From positions 124,001 to 188,000 of the forward strand of contig VXBP01005615.1 in NCBI GenBank assembly GCA_013400115.1: DNA of 64,000 nt, written 5' to 3'. The stretch comes from Rhinopomastus cyanomelas (Eukaryota > Chordata > Aves > Bucerotiformes > Rhinopomastidae). Each line of letters opens with the position of its first letter. Within the stretch, counting starts at the first letter, position 1. The translations under genes and the position numbers were made by a program. This document shows, piece by piece, positions 58,318 through 64,000 of the stretch. Under the pieces are notes generated by a model, which worked only from the letters and a program-made list of their open reading frames with translations, was not told the DNA's origin and ran no database searches.

Positions 58318-59840
58318 ACGTCATGATTTTTTCCACACGCAGAAGATGTGTATATGGCTTTACTGCATTTCTCAAAGCCCTCAACACTTCACTTACTTGG
58401 ACTTCAGTGGCACATGCTCTGGTGGCACATGCATGAAAACTTGCATCTCAAAAGCCTTTGGGAAAGGGAAGAAGAAAGAACTTATTTTCTTTACTTCCAG
58501 ACATAGCTCATGGAAAACCAAAAAGGGTCTTATAAGGGTCACATAGACACCCTTAAGGCTAGTAGATAACTTTGACAACTGCATTAAAGGACATCACATT
58601 TATATATGGAAGACCAGCACATCTCTACACACCTCCAATGTGACAAATGTGTTCCAGAAGGTGCCACAAATGAGGGATGCAGACCAACAAAATGCTCCCA
58701 AGCGCTCTGTCACACTCAGAAGTCCAAAACCCGCTGTTGATTGTATAAATGTAGAAGGTATTTTATATTCTGATACTCTGGCTGAGCCACCATGCACACA
58801 ACCTGCAGAAAGATCATGAGAGCTCTGCTGCAGAACTGGCTCTAGACTAGGCAGCAGCTGGCTTTGTACTTATTAAGAACCAATTCACTCTGATGGCCCA
58901 AAGATGCTCATGCCAAAGCACTGAAGATTGTCCACAGGACGCCAGGTCCCCACCTCAGTGCAAGTCCATACAGCCAGGCAGTGACTGGTGTGTTGAATGT
59001 AAGCAGGTCTGACCATGGATGCACAATTAATCTGGGTATTACCTCAGCCTTCAGCTGGAACCACACAGACCAAGTTTAAGAGAAATTGGTCACAAAATCA
59101 TGCAAGTTTCAAGTGTTACTTGACTTTACTGGGTGGTGGTGAACTTATCTCAGAGTCTAAACTAGACATCCGTTTTTGACACACACTTTGGATACTGTTC
59201 CACATTTCTCCAAAGCCAAGCACTGAACATTGAGTTTTACATTCAGCAGTTCCAGCTAATCTCTCGTCCACCAGCAGAGTCCCAGAACAGATGTTTCAAG
59301 GAAATCGCCCCTCAGACGTGGCTTTGGGAGGTTCCAGTCACAGCACATAACAGAAGACTGACCCCACAAGCTGAGAAACAGATGATCACTAATGGGACTT
59401 CAGTGATAGAGCTTTTGGCTCAGTCCTATGAAGTCCAAGGACTGAAACAAACCTGGAAGGATGACTGCCAGGAGGACAGCTGTGTAGGGAAAAACAAAAA
59501 AGCAGTGACCCACATTTCGTGGTGGGAATGGGTGGAGTTCAGGCAAGAGAAAAAGTGCAGACATAAAATGAACTGAAAACCCTGCTGCTAAGCAACTGAG
59601 AACACTCAATACAAAGGTTATTCTGAAGCTCTAAATAAGGCAAAAAACATCTTAGGGAAAAAAAATGGCTTCAGGAATCAGACAGATATGATGTCCCTAA
59701 CAACACCCCCTAAAACAATGCTTTTGTGTATGGCAGTGGCTTAAATCAGAGCTTTGGTGATAACAGTTTAACTAGAGATAACTAATACAGTTAACCAGAG
59801 ATGCAGACCACGTGGAAAGCAAGACAGCCACAGCTTTCAG
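58318..59840. other. Unique stretch
   Basis: Nothing recognised. Open frames on both strands lack splice context. Confidence 0.5.
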
Positions 59841-60253
59841 TATCACAGTACATTGGGAATTGGAAGGGACCTGGAAAGATCATCCCACCCAATCCCCCTG
59901 CCACAGACGATTCACCTAGACCAAGTCACACAGGAACATATCCAGGAGGGTTTGAAATGTCTTCAGAAAAGGAGACTCCACAACCCCCCTGGGCAGCTCC
60001 TTCCAGTGCTCTGTCACCCTCACTGGGAAGAAGTTCCTTCTCATATTGATGTGGAACCTCTATGTTCCAGCTGACATCCATTGCCCCTTGTCCTATCATT
60101 AGATGACAGTGAGAAGGGTCTGGATCCATCCTCCTGACACCCACCCTTTATAATATTTATAAACAGTATGAGATTACCCCTCAGTCTCCTTTTCTCCAAA
60201 CTAAGGAGACCCAGCCCATGTCCTTTCAAAGCCTGTCCTACTCAGGGAGATGG
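59841..60253 (-). mobile_element. CR1 LINE 3' fragment
   Basis: A minus-strand copy of about 410 bp with its tail at the left (TATCACAGTACATTGGGAATTGG). It extends to the CTCAGGGAGATGG position. It holds the ORF2 end in two frames (GGCQEDGSRPFSLSSNDRTRGNG). The antisense strand is open at 59,853-60,074. Confidence 0.93.
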
Positions 60254-60759
60254 ACATGTGTTCAGCAAAACCAGACAAGCATTGTCTGAACAATAATTTA
60301 AGCAACATCAAGGATTTTAAATTCAAGACAGAAACTTTTAAAAAAACACAGCAAAGGCTCCAATTAAACTAAACAAAAGTAAAAATAGTTAGCGACAGCT
60401 GAGCAAATCCTTCAGGTAGCCTGGGAAAGAACATGATGATCCAGAGTCTTTTCTCTATTCTCCTTTCTAAACTACCAGGGAGATTGAAGGGAGGGTAATG
60501 GAGTTAGGAGGACAGTATCAAAACCTTTTCCTTCATCAGCTCTCCAGAAAAGAGCAAAGAAAAATGTTAGAGATTAGGAAACACAAAGACAGAAAAACTG
60601 GTTTACTGGCAAGGGAGGAAACATGGCAGCATCCTTCAGCTGCAAGAAAAGCTCTTGTCAAGAAGAAGAAAATCATCTGTTCTCCTTGCTCGTGGTGGAA
60701 GGAACAAGTAGTGACAGCATCAAAGGTCAAACATTAAGAAAGAAGTTTGGAATAGATTT
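60254..60759. other. Unique AT-rich stretch
   Basis: Nothing recognised. Confidence 0.5.
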
Positions 60760-60898
60760 TATGGGAAGGTCGCAGAATTTCCATCACTGGAAAAGGTTAG
60801 AAAAACATATTTCAGGAAAACAGAAAGGTATAGTGGATCTTAGTTTAGGGGCTTTATGACCTCTTGAGGTCTTTTCCAGGACTATTTTCTGTGATTTG
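60760..60898 (+). mobile_element. Ancient CR1/L3-like 3' end
   Basis: GGGAAGGTCGCAGAATTTCC, ATCACTGG, then ATGACCTCTTGAGGTCTTTTCCAGG and TTTTCTGTGATTT preserve the order of an old reptile/bird CR1-type 3' end (the GATGACCTCTTGAGGTCCC class). It is strongly decayed and clearly a different subfamily from the young copies. Confidence 0.65.
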
Positions 60899-63800
60899 AC
60901 AACATAAGAAGTGATGACAAACTTTGCAGACTTTCCTCTGAACTCTTTGGATGTCAAGAAGATTATCCAGACCCTCTATTCTAAAAATTACTCATTACAT
61001 AGATAACAAAGGCAAAGCTCGCAGGAAGAGATGGCATCTTTTATTTTTTCCAATTGCATCAGTCTAAAAAAGAAAGTATTTGGGGCACTTGTGCCTTTCT
61101 GAGAACAGCACTCAGAAAGCAATACACTCCCACTGTTTAGAAGAACTGAGGTGCTAGATGGGCTGAGAGGCACAAGTATACTTTGAACCTTTCTCACTCA
61201 ATCTATAGAAGTTAAGACGTTGAAGCATCAGATTTAACACATGAAACAAACTTTAGTCTAGTCAGCGTCTTCGCTCTTCCAGTCAGAAAGGTATGTTTAC
61301 TTCTACAATTGCTGTATGTCACACTGAGAAGGGAGACGAAAGCCTTCAAGGGATCAAATTTGTTGGTGTGAGCTGCATGACAACGTTTCTTCACGTACCA
61401 TTAAAAGGGAAATAGGATAATGGTCAAATGAGGATAAAGGAGAAGTCAAGTAACATCCCCAGCGTGTGGTAAAGGACTGCAGCACCACGCAGAGATAAGT
61501 ACCAGCCCAGTCTGATCACATGGCTGCTGATCATCCCTCTGCAGGACAACCTCTCCTGTGTGCACTTGGTTGTGACAAATACTCATCACCTGTGCTTCCC
61601 TCAAGAAGGGAACAGCAAGGTCTGTGTTGCAAGGACAATTCTTTCTTCGCATCTCAGCCCCAACCTGAGGCTGCCAATGGAAGGGAGAAAACAAACTAGG
61701 AAGCTCTGTTCATGAAACAATTGTTGGTCTTCTCTGGATAAATGAGGTCACAAAGGAGGGAGCTGTGCACAAAAATTAGTTGTAGGTAGTTTTTACAGGT
61801 GATTACAAATAACCTTTCTGTTTACAAGAAGTACAACCACTTCAGTCACTGGACGGACAGACGTCGCTGCTGTTGCTCAGGACTGCACCTCCAGCTTCAC
61901 TCAAAATAAAGGTAGGTGCCCTCACACAAGCTGATGCCTGTAGCCTTCTTTAACAGTCAGACTGACTAAGATTTGTATTTCCTTCACATTGTTGCCTAAA
62001 TAATCAGACCTGCTCTTGAGCCTAGTTCCACACGCTCTGTTTACCTCTGAAACAATCAAATGAAAAAGACACAGCAGACCTTGCTAGAAACTGTGTTCTA
62101 CAAACTTCACACGTCTTTTGAGGCTGAATTTCCCTTGCTCTTCCTTGAATAAGCCTTCCAAAGTTTTTCTTCCTTTCAGGAAAGCTTCTATTCTGTTCTC
62201 TTCCCATGCCTTTAGCCCAATTTTGGAGAAGTTTCTACCTCCCAGTTTTGTATGAATTTTGTCAGCCTTGGTATGTACCTAGCAGGTACCTTCAGTTGCA
62301 TCCAGCAATAGCTGTACTAATAGAGACTAATCAAATTACATCATCGCGGGCCAGTCTGTGTGATCAAAACACAACCAGCCTCTTTGCTCCACTGCAAATC
62401 CCATGAAAGAGCTGATATTGCCATTGAAATCCCTTTTATATGCAAATCCACAAGCCTGTCTAAGTCAGAAACAAATATAATTTCAGTTGTTAGCTACAGC
62501 CCAGAGACTGTGCTTGCAACACTTGGACAAACAGCAGCAGAAGCTTCTCCCTAGTGATCTTCTCTTTTACACAGATCAAAGACTTGCTGGCCTTTTATGG
62601 GATCCCGTTTAGGAATTAAAAGATGGCTTGGCCTTATGCAAACATCAGACTTCCATGATGGTTGGAATGGAATTAGAAAGCCTTTACAAAGCTGTGGTTT
62701 GGAATTTGTGCTTAGAATCAAATAATATTTTCAAAGTTAGCTGCATTAAATAAAACAGCCTTTCTGCAAGCCTGTGAAAACGGCAGAGACATCTCTGTGC
62801 AGAGTCCTCAGTGTGCTTGTGTGTCTGAGGGAACTTGGTCCTCATGTCCAGATGGACTGAGTTCAGCACTTACTGAAATCAAACCAAGCCAGTTTATAGA
62901 ACAGAAAAAACATCCTTAATTATTATCCAAGTATTTTTATCTGTTGCTTGTAAATACGTGAGGTCAGCTGTACCTTTGCAAGGAAATAAACACAGGGAAA
63001 AACCTCAAAGTGACCATGTGTGTAAGAGAACTTCAGCTAAACAGGCAGAGTCATTTTTAAAAGGAAAGCTGCAAAACTTCTTGAGAGGTGTTCCTGCGTG
63101 AAATGGTTCCTCCCAAATCAGAAATGGGCTTTCCAGCTTCTGAGAACAGAACGTTTCTCTAGCACCCAATTCGTTTTCGGTTGGACTATTTATCATCTGC
63201 TTACCAGGCACGACTGGCTGAAGGAGAAAACCCCACGTGTTTGCTACACAAGAGAAGTAATTGTTGAGGAGAGGTGCCACTACATGGCAGTATGTCACTA
63301 CTGGAAAAAAAATGCTCAAGTTACTCTATCCCAAAGCTACATAATGGGCTTCTCCCCCCGGCCTTTTCCTTTTCCCCTTTATCATTATATTACAACAGTC
63401 CTATTAATTTCAGTTTCTTCAAAGAAAAAGGATGACTGAAGACTGTCTTTGGCTAACTTGTTCACTGCTCATGCACAGAAAATTAGATTTACATTTAATA
63501 GGGAGAAAGACTTGATAAAATTTTAGCAGGTAGAAAACACATTAATATTGCAAGAGCATCAATGCTAATGGCTTCTGTCCATTTCCAAACACCCCCTGAT
63601 TTTGAGAAGCCGTTTGAACGAGCAATGCCGATTAACGCCCGTGCCTGGCCAGACACTGGTGACGGTACGTTAGCCACTTTATTTCTCTCACATCTCACGG
63701 AGTACCAGTAACCCAGCACTTCGTGTTGCCAGAAACTGGATACAAAACATCCTTGTTTATCAGATACAGTATCTCTGCCCACTGAACAACTTGGAGAGGA

Positions 63801-64000
63801 GAAAGAAGCTCTGAGAGCAGAGAGGAAGATAAAAGAAGAGCAGAAGAGAGAACGATTTTCTTCTAAGCTTCTGCGGATGCTTTGTAGTGTCCGTTACCAA
63901 CAGATCTCCCTTCCCAAGCAGCTGGCATGTGGCTTGTTCCAAAGGCAGATCAGCAGACACCAGGCACAGCAGAGGAAACAAAACACAAAACGCTGGCATC
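60899..64000. other. Unique stretch to the window edge
   Basis: No repeats were recognised. An exon-like segment lies at 61,829-61,911 (plus), and a signal-peptide-like open frame touches the right edge on the minus strand (63,760-63,999). Neither is well supported. Confidence 0.45.

Overview
The window is vertebrate nuclear DNA and most likely avian. The main evidence is about twenty copies of the CR1 (chicken repeat 1) LINE family. They end in the CR1 terminal repeat (ATTCTATG-type units, no poly-A tail) and most carry the 3' end of CR1 ORF2. Most copies belong to one closely related, apparently young subfamily; a few are much more decayed. That abundance recalls bird lineages with large CR1 expansions such as woodpeckers and relatives (Piciformes), but this lineage guess is an inference. 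There are no bacterial-type operons, and no tRNA, rRNA or CRISPR array was seen.

Layout: 0-1.3 kb holds two CR1 copies lying head to head. 1.3-15.4 kb is unique AT-rich DNA with three short CR1 fragments. 15.4-16.7 kb holds the longest CR1 copy, with a broken reverse-transcriptase domain. 16.7-29.1 kb is mostly unique sequence with two CR1 copies, a TG microsatellite, a G-quadruplex motif and a CpG patch. 29.1-34.8 kb has a cluster of five CR1 copies and a small CpG-bearing segment with CRE and octamer sites. 34.8-45.7 kb is unique. 45.7-60.9 kb has seven more CR1 copies, including one with the exact structure of a twin-primed insertion, and an AT-rich tandem repeat. The rest is unique. By my boundaries CR1 covers roughly 6.8 kb, about a tenth of the window.

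I could not recognise any named host gene. The DNA reads as intergenic or long-intron sequence. I looked for reading frames bounded by good splice sites. The best candidate is a two-exon model on the plus strand (32,907-32,949 joined to 38,413-38,531) that would encode a 53-residue single-pass membrane microprotein. It has a CRE/octamer segment upstream and a polyadenylation signal downstream. Other exon-like segments lie at 18.2 kb (minus), 45.0 kb (plus), 53.9 kb (minus) and 55.1 kb (plus). All are low-confidence, because splice-like motifs and short open frames occur by chance in 64 kb.
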